DNA of 64,000 nucleotides from Larkinella humicola (GCF_008727875.1 NZ_VTWS01000001.1:248001-312000); one strand, 5' to 3'; numbered from the stretch's first letter, positions 1-8,543 are shown. The notes: generated from the sequence alone by a model not told the origin. Numbers and translations: made by a program.

Positions 1-2095
1 TGGGGAGATTGGGTAAACCCGCCGTGCAGTTGACCCAGGTGCTGCCGCCATTGTCGGACCGGAACACCCGGTCACCACTCAGCGAGGTGGACGTTGCCCA
101 GATGCGGTTCAGGTTGGCCGGATTGACGTGTAAATCACTGACATAAGCACTGGCGCGGGGCGTCGTCAGGGCCGTCGCCGACGACCAGGCCGTGCCGAAC
201 CAACTGATGCGGTACACCTGACCCGTTGTGGTTCCGACAAAAACCGTATCGGGGTTGGGAATGTACATGGCCGATGCTACCTGACCCGCGGGCAGGGCCA
301 CCTCCGTCCAGTTGGTCCCCCGGTTTCGGGAAATGTACACGCTCTGACCCGCCTGGGCCACCGTGTCGTTAGTAGCTTCCATCGGCGGATAAAACAGGGC
401 ATTGTAGCCATCGGGAACATTAGGGCCGATCCAGCCAAACGATCCGAAATTTCCCCGGGTGGTGGAGCGCTCCATGCCCATGCTGTAGTAGGAATGAAAC
501 ACCACGTTTGGATCGGTGCGGTGTACCCCGCAGTCGCCCCCGTCGCCGTCGGCAATGTGATCCCAGGCCGGATTGCCGGTGTAGCGAATGCTGCCGTTGT
601 CCTGCGTTCCGGCCATCAGCCAGCGGGACGAACCGTAATCCTGGGCCATGTATTCGATCTCCGTAATACCCAAACCGTTGTTGAGCGACGTCCAGCTGGT
701 ACCCCGGTTGGGCGACACAAACAATCCGCCGTCGTTGCCCACATAAACGATGTTGGCATTGGTGGGATCAAACGTGATGGCGTGCTGGTCGGGGTGGATG
801 TCGTCACCGGTTTTGTTGGAAATCGTCACCCAGGTCCAGGTGCTGCCCGACAGGTTTCCACGGTAGGCTTCAATGGCCCCCAGGTAAATTTCCGAATCCG
901 TATCGGGAGCTACAGCCAGAAACCAGTCATACCACGCCTGCCCGGTCGACAACCCCGCCGGTCCGGTAATACGCGCCCAGGTACCCGTACTGGCCCTGCG
1001 GTAGAGAAACAGGGTGGTCCCGGCTGCGCCATACGCGTAGGCAACGGCCGGATTCGTACGGGATATGGCCACCGCTAGCCGGTCGTAGGCCGTGGGTCCC
1101 CCCGGTAAGGCAACAGCCGCCCAGGTCTGACCGCCGTTCGTGGAGCGGAAAAGCCCACTCTGACAACCCGCCAGCACCTCCGCCGTGGCACCACCGGAAG
1201 GATGGGCGGCCAGGTCCCAGCAGCGTCCCGACCGGCGGAGTGTCCAGGCCGTTCCGCCGTCGGTGGATTCATAAATGCCGTGGGTGGTGGCCGCCAGCAA
1301 ATGGTTGCCGTTGGCGGGATCGACCAGCAAATCATAGAAACCCTGCCCTACGAAAGGCGCTGTTGCGTGCATCGTCCAGGTGCTGCCGCCGTTGGTCGAG
1401 CGCAGCAACCCGGCACCCAGCCAGGCGTAAAAATTGCCTTCTCCCGTGCCGCAATACACCGTGGCCGGAGCCGACGGATTGAAGGCCAGTGCGCCGACCG
1501 TCAGTGTGGCGGCATAATCCGTGCGCGGACTCCAGGAGGTTCCCCGGTTAAAGCTCTCCCAGATGCCTCCGCTTGCCGCGCCACATAAAATGTGATTGGC
1601 ATTGGAGGGGTCGACGGCAATTGCTGCAATCCGACCCGAAACAACTACCCGGCTTTCTCCGTAGGTCTGCCCGTTCGACATCATCGTAGGACCCAAAAAC
1701 CGCCACTGTGGGCCAAAACCGGTAGGCGGTGAGAGGGATGGGCCGGAAAGGGTTTTGATGGCAGCGGTCGGTTCTGACTCACCGTTTTCGGTTTCTGCCG
1801 GTTCAACAAGAGCGGGTTGCAGGGCCAGGGCGGCATCGACCAGCGCCTGAGCATAGCTCGAAACCACTTCCGGTGGGCCTTCGACCGAAAGGGCTGCAGT
1901 GGCCGAACGGCGACGGTTTGCTTTCGGTTTCTCGTCGGCCACCGCTTCCGTGATTGGCAGACCGCGCTCTTCCGAAAAGTACAGCAATCGTTGCAGCACT
2001 TTACTGGTGAGTGGCTTGGGAAGCGTGGCCCGTCCCCGAACCGCAGGAGCGGGTTGGTCGGTCGGGTTCAAGAGGTCATCCTTCGGTCCCTTCAT
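1..2095 (-). CDS. BNR/sortilin-type beta-propeller protein, C-terminus outside window
   Basis: Open on the minus strand from an ATG to the window edge (about 698 codons seen, no stop). After about 130 residues of polar, low-complexity N-terminus, the frame holds repeated BNR/Asp-box motifs such as STNGGSTW, SPNRGTSW, SRNRGTNW and SDNGGSTW, spaced as in sortilin/VPS10-like seven- or ten-bladed propellers of the glycosidase/photosystem-stability-factor type. Family knowledge: such secreted propellers bind or cleave glycans or act as adhesins; no specific substrate can be assigned. I see no classical signal peptide after the chosen start, which is odd for this family. The start overlaps the preceding small gene by 20 bp, suggesting co-transcription. 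The missing C-terminus could carry a T9SS sorting domain. Confidence 0.85.
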   Translation of the reverse strand, partial: MKGPKDDLLNPTDQPAPAVRGRATLPKPLTSKVLQRLLYFSEERGLPITEAVADEKPKANRRRSATAALSVEGPPEVVSSYAQALVDAALALQPALVEPAETENGESEPTAAIKTLSGPSLSPPTGFGPQWRFLGPTMMSNGQTYGESRVVVSGRIAAIAVDPSNANHILCGAASGGIWESFNRGTSWSPRTDYAATLTVGALAFNPSAPATVYCGTGEGNFYAWLGAGLLRSTNGGSTWTMHATAPFVGQGFYDLLVDPANGNHLLAATTHGIYESTDGGTAWTLRRSGRCWDLAAHPSGGATAEVLAGCQSGLFRSTNGGQTWAAVALPGGPTAYDRLAVAISRTNPAVAYAYGAAGTTLFLYRRASTGTWARITGPAGLSTGQAWYDWFLAVAPDTDSEIYLGAIEAYRGNLSGSTWTWVTISNKTGDDIHPDQHAITFDPTNANIVYVGNDGGLFVSPNRGTSWTSLNNGLGITEIEYMAQDYGSSRWLMAGTQDNGSIRYTGNPAWDHIADGDGGDCGVHRTDPNVVFHSYYSMGMERSTTRGNFGSFGWIGPNVPDGYNALFYPPMEATNDTVAQAGQSVYISRNRGTNWTEVALPAGQVASAMYIPNPDTVFVGTTTGQVYRISWFGTAWSSATALTTPRASAYVSDLHVNPANLNRIWATSTSLSGDRVFRSDNGGSTWVNCTAGLPNLP

Positions 2096-2249
2096 CTGAC
2101 GGAGTCGTTTTGGTTGGTTTCTTCGGTTTCTTCTCGGGAGATTCAGTTTCTTCTTCCGGGTAATTTTCCGGAATACCACGGGCTTCTCTAAATTGTCTCA
2201 GACGTTCGGCTGCTTTATTGTCCGGCTCGTCAGCTCGTCGTTTGGTCAT
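2076..2249 (-). CDS. small highly charged hypothetical protein
   Basis: A 57-residue frame starting MTKRRADEPDNK, rich in Lys, Glu and Pro (PEKKPKKPTKTT near the end), whose stop overlaps the start of the beta-propeller gene. The frame stays open upstream to a TTG at 2429, which would add a hydrophobic leader (MIITITLLSVNALYA) and a second hydrophobic stretch (FCFFLTCFLTIILYPLI). I prefer the ATG because it gives a compact protein, but the longer membrane-protein version (117 aa) is possible. I recognise no family. The overlap suggests translational coupling to the propeller gene. Confidence 0.5.
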   Translation of the reverse strand: MTKRRADEPDNKAAERLRQFREARGIPENYPEEETESPEKKPKKPTKTTPSDEGTEG

Positions 2250-2665
2250 AGCATGATTGATTAGTGGATAGAGGATGATCGTCAGAAAACAGGTCAGGAA
2301 AAAACAGAAATCGCCCAGATGTCCACCCGATTTCAGGGGACAAACCAGATCGACGGTCGGTGATGGGTACGGTTGAGGAGAGTCTGCGTATAACGCATTA
2401 ACCGACAGCAAGGTAATGGTAATTATCAAAATGGGCCGCTAAGTTTTGAGGGAGCGGTTAAAAGATTGTATAAGAATAGATGGAAAAAATAGTAGTATTT
2501 AGGGCTAATCCGGAGCCGGGCAATCGGAATGGCTGGGCTGACGACCGCGACAAAACAGCATAAATGGAAGGAGAGTGATGTGAAAAGAATCGGATGAGGT
2601 AGAAAAGAAGGTGGTTGTGCTTTCGACAACAGTGAAAACCGCGCGTAAGCCCGAATAAAACCGCT
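2250..2665. other. divergent gap with no confident gene
   Basis: This gap separates the minus-strand propeller pair from the plus-strand NIPSNAP gene. Apart from the possible TTG-started N-terminal extension of the small charged protein (to 2429), I see no coding sequence, no strong hairpin and no clear TAnnTTTG box. Confidence 0.4.
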
Positions 2666-3460
2666 ATGAAAAGACGCAATTTTGTTAAAACAACCCTGGT
2701 TACCACCTCTGCCGCCAGTCTTCTGAATCCGTTGAGCGTGGCTGCAGCACCCTATCAAAATGCCGGTTCTGAATTTTATGAGTTGCGGATTTATACCCTG
2801 AAAAATGGCAAACAGCAGAAAATGGTGGAAAGCTATTTTCAGAATGCCGCCATCCCGGCCCTCAATCGGTTGGGGAGCAAAAACATCGGGGTTTTTACGG
2901 AATACCTTCCCCAGGGATTCACGAAACTGGTGACGGTGATCCCGTTTAATTCGCTGGACGATTATTTCAAGTTGCCCGAAAAACTGGCCGGTGATGCCGC
3001 TTACCAACAGGCGGGCGCTGATTATCTGACGGCCCAGGCAACTGATCCGGCCTATGAGCGCATTGAAAGCTCGTTGCTGAAATCGTTTGCATTCATGCCC
3101 AAACTGGAAGCCCCGGAGAAAAAACCGCGGATTTTTGAGCTGCGTCGCTACGAAAGCCACAACGAAACCGCCGGAAAGAAGAAAATCGAGATGTTCAATG
3201 AAGGCGGTGAAATTGCCATTTTCAAACGCGTTGGCCTCACGCCGGTTTTCTTCGGCGAAACGCTGATTGGCCCCATGCGTCCGAATTTGACGTACCTGCT
3301 GACGTTTGACAACATGGAAGAGCACGATCAGAACTGGAAGACGTTCGGCAGCGATCCGGAATGGAAAAAAATCAGTTCCATGCCCGAATATGCCAATGCC
3401 CGGATCGTTTCAAACATCACCAGGACCTTCCTGATTCCGACTGCCATTTCCCAGATTTAG
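2666..3460 (+). CDS. NIPSNAP family protein with TAT-like signal
   Basis: 264 aa. The N-terminus KRRNFVKTT followed by a small-residue hydrophobic stretch ending near AAA resembles a twin-arginine signal, as is common for Bacteroidota NIPSNAP proteins. Two NIPSNAP-type ferredoxin-like domains follow: the first from about residue 37 (FYELRIYTLKNGK), the second from about 155 (IFELRRYESHNE), each starting with the characteristic (Y/F)ELR.Y strand. Family function is poorly defined; dimeric alpha-beta barrel proteins of this type are often found next to sugar catabolism genes. It stands alone here and is followed by a strong hairpin. The ATG follows a non-coding gap, with no better upstream start. 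Confidence 0.88.
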   Translation: MKRRNFVKTTLVTTSAASLLNPLSVAAAPYQNAGSEFYELRIYTLKNGKQQKMVESYFQNAAIPALNRLGSKNIGVFTEYLPQGFTKLVTVIPFNSLDDYFKLPEKLAGDAAYQQAGADYLTAQATDPAYERIESSLLKSFAFMPKLEAPEKKPRIFELRRYESHNETAGKKKIEMFNEGGEIAIFKRVGLTPVFFGETLIGPMRPNLTYLLTFDNMEEHDQNWKTFGSDPEWKKISSMPEYANARIVSNITRTFLIPTAISQI

Positions 3461-3494
3461 AACCGTCCAGCCTGTAGAAGGACCTGATTGCATG

Positions 3495-3549
3495 ACACTT
3501 GCCGCAGTCATAACAGCTTGTTATAGCGGGTTGTGTCTGCGGCAAGTGT
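3495..3549. terminator. nested hairpin after the NIPSNAP gene
   Basis: Perfect 13-bp arms (ACACTTGCCGCAG and its complement) enclose a smaller ATAACA/TGTTAT hairpin. It sits about 35 bp after the stop codon. There is no strong T-run, so it may act as an intrinsic terminator or an mRNA 3'-end stabiliser. The rest of this gap, up to the YopX-like gene, is AT-rich. Confidence 0.6.
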
Positions 3550-3748
3550 TGTCTGTACCTTCGGTGAAACTGGCATCACGGTATTAAATTTGTACCCAGC
3601 CAAGGGAAGATAGAGCTTTTTTGGGTATAGCATACTTTTGTTGGAAACCCGAGGAATTAGTTCTGGGAAGCGTCTGAGCCGTTTACTAAATGTATGCGAA
3701 ATGATATAAATAAGTAACTTTTGACTTCAAAATGTCGTCTTTATCGTA

Positions 3749-3756
3749 TATATTTG
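3749..3756 (+). promoter_or_regulatory. candidate Bacteroidota -7 box (TATATTTG)
   Basis: Matches the TAnnTTTG consensus of the Bacteroidota primary sigma factor, about 37 bp before the ATG of the YopX-like gene. A TTTTG lies upstream, but its spacing (about 25 bp) is longer than usual. A purine-rich AGAGAGG precedes the ATG. Confidence 0.35.
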
Positions 3757-3793
3757 TTAGTCATTATCGTATAACTAAAATATAGAGAGGACG

Positions 3794-4225
3794 ATGCAAC
3801 CAATCCAATCCCGTATATGGGACGGCCAGAAAATGCTCTACCTGGCCGGGCTGCCCATGACCCCGGAGCCCTATTTATCCATCTGGCTGCAGGAAGCCAT
3901 TGCCCTGGTGAGCCAGGTGTCGGCGGTTGACGAATTACCGCAACCCACCAGCTTTTCCTGGCGGTTGATGCGCACCATCGGTCAGTCGGATCGGCAGGGT
4001 ATTCTGCTGTATGAAAGCGATTTGGTGGAGTGGGACGGACGGATTTTCGAGATTGGCTGGTCGAATCACCGTTGCGGCTATGCGCTGTTTCAACCCCTGG
4101 GAACGGGCGAGTTTCCGGCATTTTCACTCAGTGCCCTGCACGCCCGCCAGTTGCGGGTACTGGGAAACCGCTACGAACATCCGCAGTTGCTGGAACAACG
4201 GTTTTTGTCGCAGGCAGCCGCCTGA
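3794..4225 (+). CDS. YopX-like protein
   Basis: 143 aa. The layout fits the YopX family: an early IWDGQKMLYL strand, a central YESDLVEWDGRIFEIGW segment (the usual 'GDIV...G.V.W' region) and the typical ending VLGNRYEHPQLL near residues 120-132. YopX proteins are small beta-rich proteins of unknown function, first known from Bacillus phage SPbeta and widespread in phages and Bacteroidota chromosomes. No other phage gene is nearby, so this is either a domesticated copy or a chromosomal branch. It has its own candidate promoter and terminator and appears monocistronic. Confidence 0.7.
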   Translation: MQPIQSRIWDGQKMLYLAGLPMTPEPYLSIWLQEAIALVSQVSAVDELPQPTSFSWRLMRTIGQSDRQGILLYESDLVEWDGRIFEIGWSNHRCGYALFQPLGTGEFPAFSLSALHARQLRVLGNRYEHPQLLEQRFLSQAAA

Positions 4226-4267
4226 TCTGAATCTTCCTTCTTCCATATCCATACCGTTTACGTTCCG

Positions 4268-4302
4268 AAAGCCACGCCCGTACAACCGGCGAGGCTTTTT
4301 TT
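4268..4302 (+). terminator. intrinsic terminator after the YopX-like gene
   Basis: Stem AAAGCCACGCC pairs with GGCGAGGCTTT with a single mismatch, followed by a run of T. It sits about 40 bp past the stop codon and just before the converging minus-strand gene. Confidence 0.7.
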
Positions 4303-4341
4303 ATGCCACCGGAAAAGCGTAAAACCGCCAGGCAGGTAAAA

Positions 4342-5157
4342 TCAGAACGTCAGGACAGCGCGGACGCCAAGACTCCGCCGGGCGGGTACAAACCGGACGC
4401 TCGTCGAATGCCGGTGGTTGAAGCGGTTGTCAGCCCGCCGAAACTGGACGGAGGCCCGGTGGTCGAACCAGACCGCTGCCGCACCCAGCAAAACCCCGCT
4501 GCCGGCCAGAATTGCCCCGAAGTTTTCGATTCCACTTCCATCTTCCGATTCCGGCCGAACCGGATTGTCAAAGTCACGGTTACGGTACGGGCGGTCACTC
4601 AGCATCCGGTTGTGGCCCTGTTCGCCGTCGCCTACCACCATCAAACCGACACCCGTTCCGATCAGCAGGGCCGCCGGAATGGCCGTCGCCACCGACCACA
4701 CCCGCAGTGACCGACCACGCTGGTAGTATTTTAACGCCGTGGGTTGGGCTTGCAGAAGCAATCGAACCTCGGATTTCGGGATTGGCTCGTCGTTTGCATC
4801 CGTAAAATACCGGCTAAACAGACTCCGGTGGTAACGAAGTCCGGCTAAGCCTGTTGTGTTCAAAGCGGGCGCCACGGACTCCCCGCTTTCCCGGGGGGCG
4901 GGCAAGGTGGGAGCCACCGCACGCCCGGCCTCAAAGGTGTCTTTGGTTCCGTTGGCGTATTTTATGAACAACACATCCCGCAACGGTGCGGTGTACACCG
5001 GGCCGTCCAGGTTAGCTGATTTCCGGTATTTTAAGTCGGTCTGGTTGATTTCCAGTACTTTCGCAGGAATTTCCTCACCACTGCGCAGAACAAGGTTATC
5101 CTGAGCCAGGGCATAGTGGGTCATGAAAAGGGCGACGGGTACAAGAAGGACGCGCAT
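4342..5157 (-). CDS. secreted/membrane hypothetical protein
   Basis: 271 aa with a signal peptide (MRVLLVPVALFMTHYALAQ). The mature N-terminus carries a pattern common in Bacteroidota unknowns: LRSGEEIPAKVLEI, a KYRK strand, and DVLFIKYANGTKDTF, predicting a small beta domain. The second half has two hydrophobic segments (about residues 157-175 and 205-225), suggesting membrane association. I recognise no catalytic motif. It is divergent from the ECF sigma operon, so the two may share a control region. Confidence 0.75.
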   Translation of the reverse strand: MRVLLVPVALFMTHYALAQDNLVLRSGEEIPAKVLEINQTDLKYRKSANLDGPVYTAPLRDVLFIKYANGTKDTFEAGRAVAPTLPAPRESGESVAPALNTTGLAGLRYHRSLFSRYFTDANDEPIPKSEVRLLLQAQPTALKYYQRGRSLRVWSVATAIPAALLIGTGVGLMVVGDGEQGHNRMLSDRPYRNRDFDNPVRPESEDGSGIENFGAILAGSGVLLGAAAVWFDHRASVQFRRADNRFNHRHSTSVRFVPARRSLGVRAVLTF

Positions 5158-5317
5158 GGGATCGGTCAGTTAGATGAATGGAAGATGGCTGTTAGTGATC
5201 CATACGGATACAATGCAGCATTGCGTTGCCTGAGTCAGATAAATATTTTTTTTTCAGGCAACGGAGTAAGCCTGTTCTGTCGTAAAGAAATTTGGACCGT
5301 AACAACAGCGACCATCT

Positions 5318-5899
5318 GTGCTATTCCGACGAAGTAAATCTCTGGCACTGCCGGAGGTCATCGAGGGGTGTCGGCGTGAAAAACCGGCTGCCCAGAAGCA
5401 GCTATTCGAGGCTTATTACAGCTTCGGAGTCAATATCTGTTTGCGCTATGCGGCCACCCGGGAAGAAGCGGAGGAGATGTTTGACGACGGTTTTTTGCGG
5501 GTACTCAACAAAATTTCGTATTACGATTCTGACCAGCCTTTCGATGCCTGGTTTCGTACGGTGATGGTGCATTCGGCCATCGACCACTACCGCCGGAACA
5601 AATCCCCGCTGGTTTATGCCGACATCGATGAAGCCTACGAAGTGGGGGAGACGGACGCGTTGCTGGAGCGACTGGCCGCCGACGAAATTCTGGCGGTTGT
5701 ACAGCAATTGCCACCCGCTTACCGAACCGTTTTTTCGTTGCATGTGGTGGATGGCTATTCTCATCCGGAAATTGCCCAAATGCTGGGCATTCATGAAGGT
5801 ACTTCACGCTCAAACCTGGCGAAAGCGCGTCAGAAATTACAGGAACTGCTTATCGAATGGACCTCTACAAACTCAGTAAACCGACGAAACTATGTCTAA
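5318..5899 (+). CDS. ECF-type RNA polymerase sigma factor
   Basis: 193 aa. Region 2 lies at about residues 25-95 (AYYSFGVNICLRYAATREEA, then FDAWFRTVMVHSAIDHYRR, the region 2.3/2.4 signature) and region 4 at about 125-180 (LPPAYRTVFSLHVVDGYSHPEIAQML, then a helix-turn-helix with GTSRSNLAKARQ). Family role: directs RNA polymerase to stress or envelope regulons and is normally held by a membrane anti-sigma factor. Its last 8 bp overlap the start of the next gene, a probable envelope-spanning anti-sigma factor. The first 15 residues (MLFRRSKSLALPEVI) are polar, and the ATG is the only good start. Confidence 0.93.
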   Translation: MLFRRSKSLALPEVIEGCRREKPAAQKQLFEAYYSFGVNICLRYAATREEAEEMFDDGFLRVLNKISYYDSDQPFDAWFRTVMVHSAIDHYRRNKSPLVYADIDEAYEVGETDALLERLAADEILAVVQQLPPAYRTVFSLHVVDGYSHPEIAQMLGIHEGTSRSNLAKARQKLQELLIEWTSTNSVNRRNYV

Positions 5900-7274
5900 C
5901 GAACGTTTCGACAAACTGATGAAGAAAAACCTGGAAGCGGTCAAGCCGGGCTACCAGCCCCGGGCCTGGGACCGTTTCCGGAAACGCCTGCCCCTCTCGG
6001 GATTCTGGCCCTGGTTGCTGCAGTATGGCGGCTGGGTACTCAGCGCGCTGATGCTGACGGGGTGGCTCACAACGCTTTACACCCTGCAGGAAAACCGCCG
6101 GTTGCTGGAAACCGTGCATAAAACGCTGCAATCGACGACCCAAACTGAAGTTCGCCAACCGGTTGCTCCGGTTCAGCGGGTCGACACGGTCTACATTGTC
6201 AAACGGACGGTGGTGGAACACCGGCATTCGTACCGTTCGCTAGCCGACGCTACGGATCGATCAGGCCTGGTCAGGTCAACCGAAGTTCTGAAGGGATCAG
6301 GAAATGAAACCGAACCTTTCGGATCGAAACCGGCAAAACGGACAACCGAAGCGGAATCGCGTCGCCAGCCCGGTTTTGGAGCCCGGTTAGTTTCACCGGC
6401 TCCACCCATGAACGCCAATCGATCGGGTAAAACACCAAACAGGGTCTGGTCGGCGGGCAGCCGCACACCCGTAACGGATGATTCGTTGCAAACACTGGCC
6501 CAAACCGACCCGGCTTCGGGCGAAAAACGGGAGGATGTGGGTCAGGCATTGGTGCCGATTCCGGTGGACAGCCAAATAAAAACTCCACCTGACTCGGCGG
6601 CACAAAACGGGGCTGTGGCGCCCGCTTCATTGCGGGCCCAAGTTCCTAAAATTGAACCGAAACGCCCGCCGTTTCGGCTTTCATCGTTACGCCCCCGGGG
6701 CGGAATCGAAACCCTGCTGACCCGAAACAGTGTGGGCATTGGTCCGGTTATCGAAGTATTTCCGATGGAAAATCTGGGGATATCCGTTGGCTTGCTGGCA
6801 ACCCGCCAAAATTCGGAAAAACACCGGGGATTGAAAGATTTTAATTCGGCCACCGGCCAGGAATTTATCGAGCAGTACCGGCCATATTTACCGGCGCAAT
6901 ACGACCGCATCGAGGAGATTTCGATCCATACGTCCGGCATTAGTTTGCCCATAACGCTGAAATATTACGTACCGCTGGACCCGAAATGGTCGTTGTCGTT
7001 CCAAACGGGAACAAGTCTGGATCTGGCAGCTTACCAGCAAATCAAATACGAAAGTTATTTTCGGGGCGACGAACAGCACCATGCATTTAGCCTGAAAGCG
7101 GAACACCGGGTTTTTCACAATTTTCTGTTCGGCGGAGGAGTTCAGTTCCACCAGTCCCGGCTTTCGGCGCAATTGATTCCGTTTTATCTCTACGATTTTC
7201 GCAGCCTGGCCGACGCCCCCGGTGGGAGTAACATAGGGCTGAAAGCGTCGGTTTGGATCGATCTATTCAAATAA
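5892..7274 (+). CDS. probable dual-membrane-spanning anti-sigma factor (Dma-like)
   Basis: 460 aa in four parts. Residues 1-35 are a charged cytoplasmic segment (KLMKKNLEAVKPGYQPRAWD). One hydrophobic helix follows at about 38-60. Residues about 65-255 are a long polar, repeat-poor, probably disordered stretch rich in Pro, Thr, Arg and Asp. Residues about 262-460 show alternating amphipathic strands (GIGPVIEVF, ISVGLLATRQ, WSLSFQTGTSLDLAAY, FLFGGGVQFHQSRL) ending in WIDLF, as in small 8-strand outer-membrane barrels. This matches the layout described for dual membrane-spanning anti-sigma factors of Bacteroides. Overlap with the upstream sigma gene supports the pairing. The function is inferred from architecture and context; I see no clear ZAS zinc motif. 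Confidence 0.72.
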   Translation: MSNERFDKLMKKNLEAVKPGYQPRAWDRFRKRLPLSGFWPWLLQYGGWVLSALMLTGWLTTLYTLQENRRLLETVHKTLQSTTQTEVRQPVAPVQRVDTVYIVKRTVVEHRHSYRSLADATDRSGLVRSTEVLKGSGNETEPFGSKPAKRTTEAESRRQPGFGARLVSPAPPMNANRSGKTPNRVWSAGSRTPVTDDSLQTLAQTDPASGEKREDVGQALVPIPVDSQIKTPPDSAAQNGAVAPASLRAQVPKIEPKRPPFRLSSLRPRGGIETLLTRNSVGIGPVIEVFPMENLGISVGLLATRQNSEKHRGLKDFNSATGQEFIEQYRPYLPAQYDRIEEISIHTSGISLPITLKYYVPLDPKWSLSFQTGTSLDLAAYQQIKYESYFRGDEQHHAFSLKAEHRVFHNFLFGGGVQFHQSRLSAQLIPFYLYDFRSLADAPGGSNIGLKASVWIDLFK

Positions 7275-7354
7275 AAAGAATGAAAAGTTTTCCGGACGCA
7301 GGCAACGGCTGAACAGAAGAAAACCGTATTGCTCATTAAAAGCCATACGGATCT

Positions 7355-7801
7355 ATGTCACAGAATCAGAATTCCGACGCACTGAGTCGTCACCAGTTTC
7401 TTCGTCAACTCGGCATGCAGGGGGCCGCGCTGCTTGCCGTTTATTGTGCCGGGCAATCCCTGACGGCCTGTAGCAAAAGCTCCGATGTAACGCCTGATCC
7501 GCTCACCAGTGCCATCACCGTTGACCTGACCAGTTCGACCAATTCCGCGCTGAAAACCGTTGGCGGATACATCGTCACCAATAATGTGGTAGTGGCTAAC
7601 ACTTCCAAAGGGTATGTAGCGGTCACAGTGGTGTGCAGCCACGAAGGCAAAAAGAAAGTTCAGCTCCGCAATGGTGAATTCTACTGCCCGGAACACGGTG
7701 CCCGGTATGATCTGACCGGAAAAGGACTGAACAGCGAGGGAAGCCGCGGATTAACGGTTTACACGGTGACGCAATCCGGCAATGTGTTGACGATTTCATA
7801 A
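7355..7801 (+). CDS. Rieske [2Fe-2S] lipoprotein
   Basis: 148 aa. The N-terminal hydrophobic segment ends in a lipobox-like SLTAC (Cys39), suggesting a lipid anchor in the periplasm; the upstream RHQFLRQLG also recalls a degenerate TAT leader. Cluster ligands are complete: Cys94-Ser-His96 (CSHEG) and Cys111-Pro-Glu-His114 (CPEHGARYD). The C-terminus is a short beta sandwich ending in VLTIS. It is probably an electron carrier. Its neighbours are a His-bearing four-helix membrane protein and YceI, suggesting a periplasmic redox module under the upstream sigma/anti-sigma pair. Confidence 0.9.
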   Translation: MSQNQNSDALSRHQFLRQLGMQGAALLAVYCAGQSLTACSKSSDVTPDPLTSAITVDLTSSTNSALKTVGGYIVTNNVVVANTSKGYVAVTVVCSHEGKKKVQLRNGEFYCPEHGARYDLTGKGLNSEGSRGLTVYTVTQSGNVLTIS

Positions 7802-7867
7802 CCTGAGATTGGTTTTCCAAACAAAAGTACCTTCAGAAATTGTCATCTAAAACACTCCCCAAACCGG

Positions 7868-8533
7868 ATGCGCACGCGTATGATAATCACCCTGCTTTGG
7901 CTGGGTTCTTTCTCCCAGACCTGGGCTCAGACGGTTTCGGCCGATACGATTCCGCCCGTCGAAAAAACGGATGACCTGCTTTCTGATCTGGACGACAGCA
8001 CCAGTCAACAGGCGTTATTACCACATAAAATGCTCTTTACCCAGCGTATTTTCTGGGGGCCGAAAGGGCTGCTGCGAACTACAAATCTGGCTCCACTGAC
8101 GCCCGAAGGCCGGGAAAAAGAACTGAAAATCCGCCGGACTATGCTGGTGAGCCACCAGGTGATGGGCTTTGTGACGCTGGCGGGGTTTGTGGCCCAGGGT
8201 TTGGTTGGCGCTAAATTGTATCACGCTACCGGCGACCAGTATGGGCGATTGCAGAATGTGCACAGTTCACTGGCTGCGGGAATCAACCTAACCTACGTCA
8301 CCACGGCTCTCTTGTCACTAACGGCTCCGCCCAAACTGGTTGGTGAACGCCGGGGATTTAGCTCGATCAAACTGCACCAATACCTGGGCGTTGTCCACAT
8401 GGCCGGTATGCTGGCGACCAACATCCTGGCGAGTTCGATCGAAAACCACCCCGAACTAAAACCGTATCACCGGGCGGCCGCCTACACAACCTTTGGCGCT
8501 TTTGCGCTGTCGGTTATTGCCATCAAATTCTAA
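7868..8533 (+). CDS. four-helix membrane protein with conserved histidines, cytochrome b561-like
   Basis: 221 aa: signal peptide (about 1-20, ending TWAQ), an acidic periplasmic stretch, then four hydrophobic helices at about 92-114, 132-152, 168-190 and 202-220. Histidines sit at helix ends or inside helices (His96 in SHQVMGF, His132 in VHSSLAAG, His170 and His177 in LHQYLGVVH, His201). The pattern recalls b561/DUF4405-type haem-binding bundles. Haem binding is inferred, not shown. It lies between the Rieske and YceI genes, with short gaps, in one operon-like run. Confidence 0.65.
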   Translation: MRTRMIITLLWLGSFSQTWAQTVSADTIPPVEKTDDLLSDLDDSTSQQALLPHKMLFTQRIFWGPKGLLRTTNLAPLTPEGREKELKIRRTMLVSHQVMGFVTLAGFVAQGLVGAKLYHATGDQYGRLQNVHSSLAAGINLTYVTTALLSLTAPPKLVGERRGFSSIKLHQYLGVVHMAGMLATNILASSIENHPELKPYHRAAAYTTFGAFALSVIAIKF

Positions 8534-8543
8534 CCTATCGCTC

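Noticed and set aside
494-1588. Plus-strand open frames of 128-194 codons
   Set aside because: They mirror the BNR propeller on the minus strand; only the minus frame has repeated Asp-box motifs.
2426-3325. Minus-strand open frame of 299 codons
   Set aside because: Antisense to the NIPSNAP gene; low-complexity Phe/Arg/Gln-rich translation without motif.
5892-7274. Possible plain outer-membrane protein instead of an anti-sigma factor
   Set aside because: There is no N-terminal signal peptide; the single hydrophobic helix follows about 35 charged residues, and the gene overlaps the sigma gene, both favouring the anti-sigma reading.
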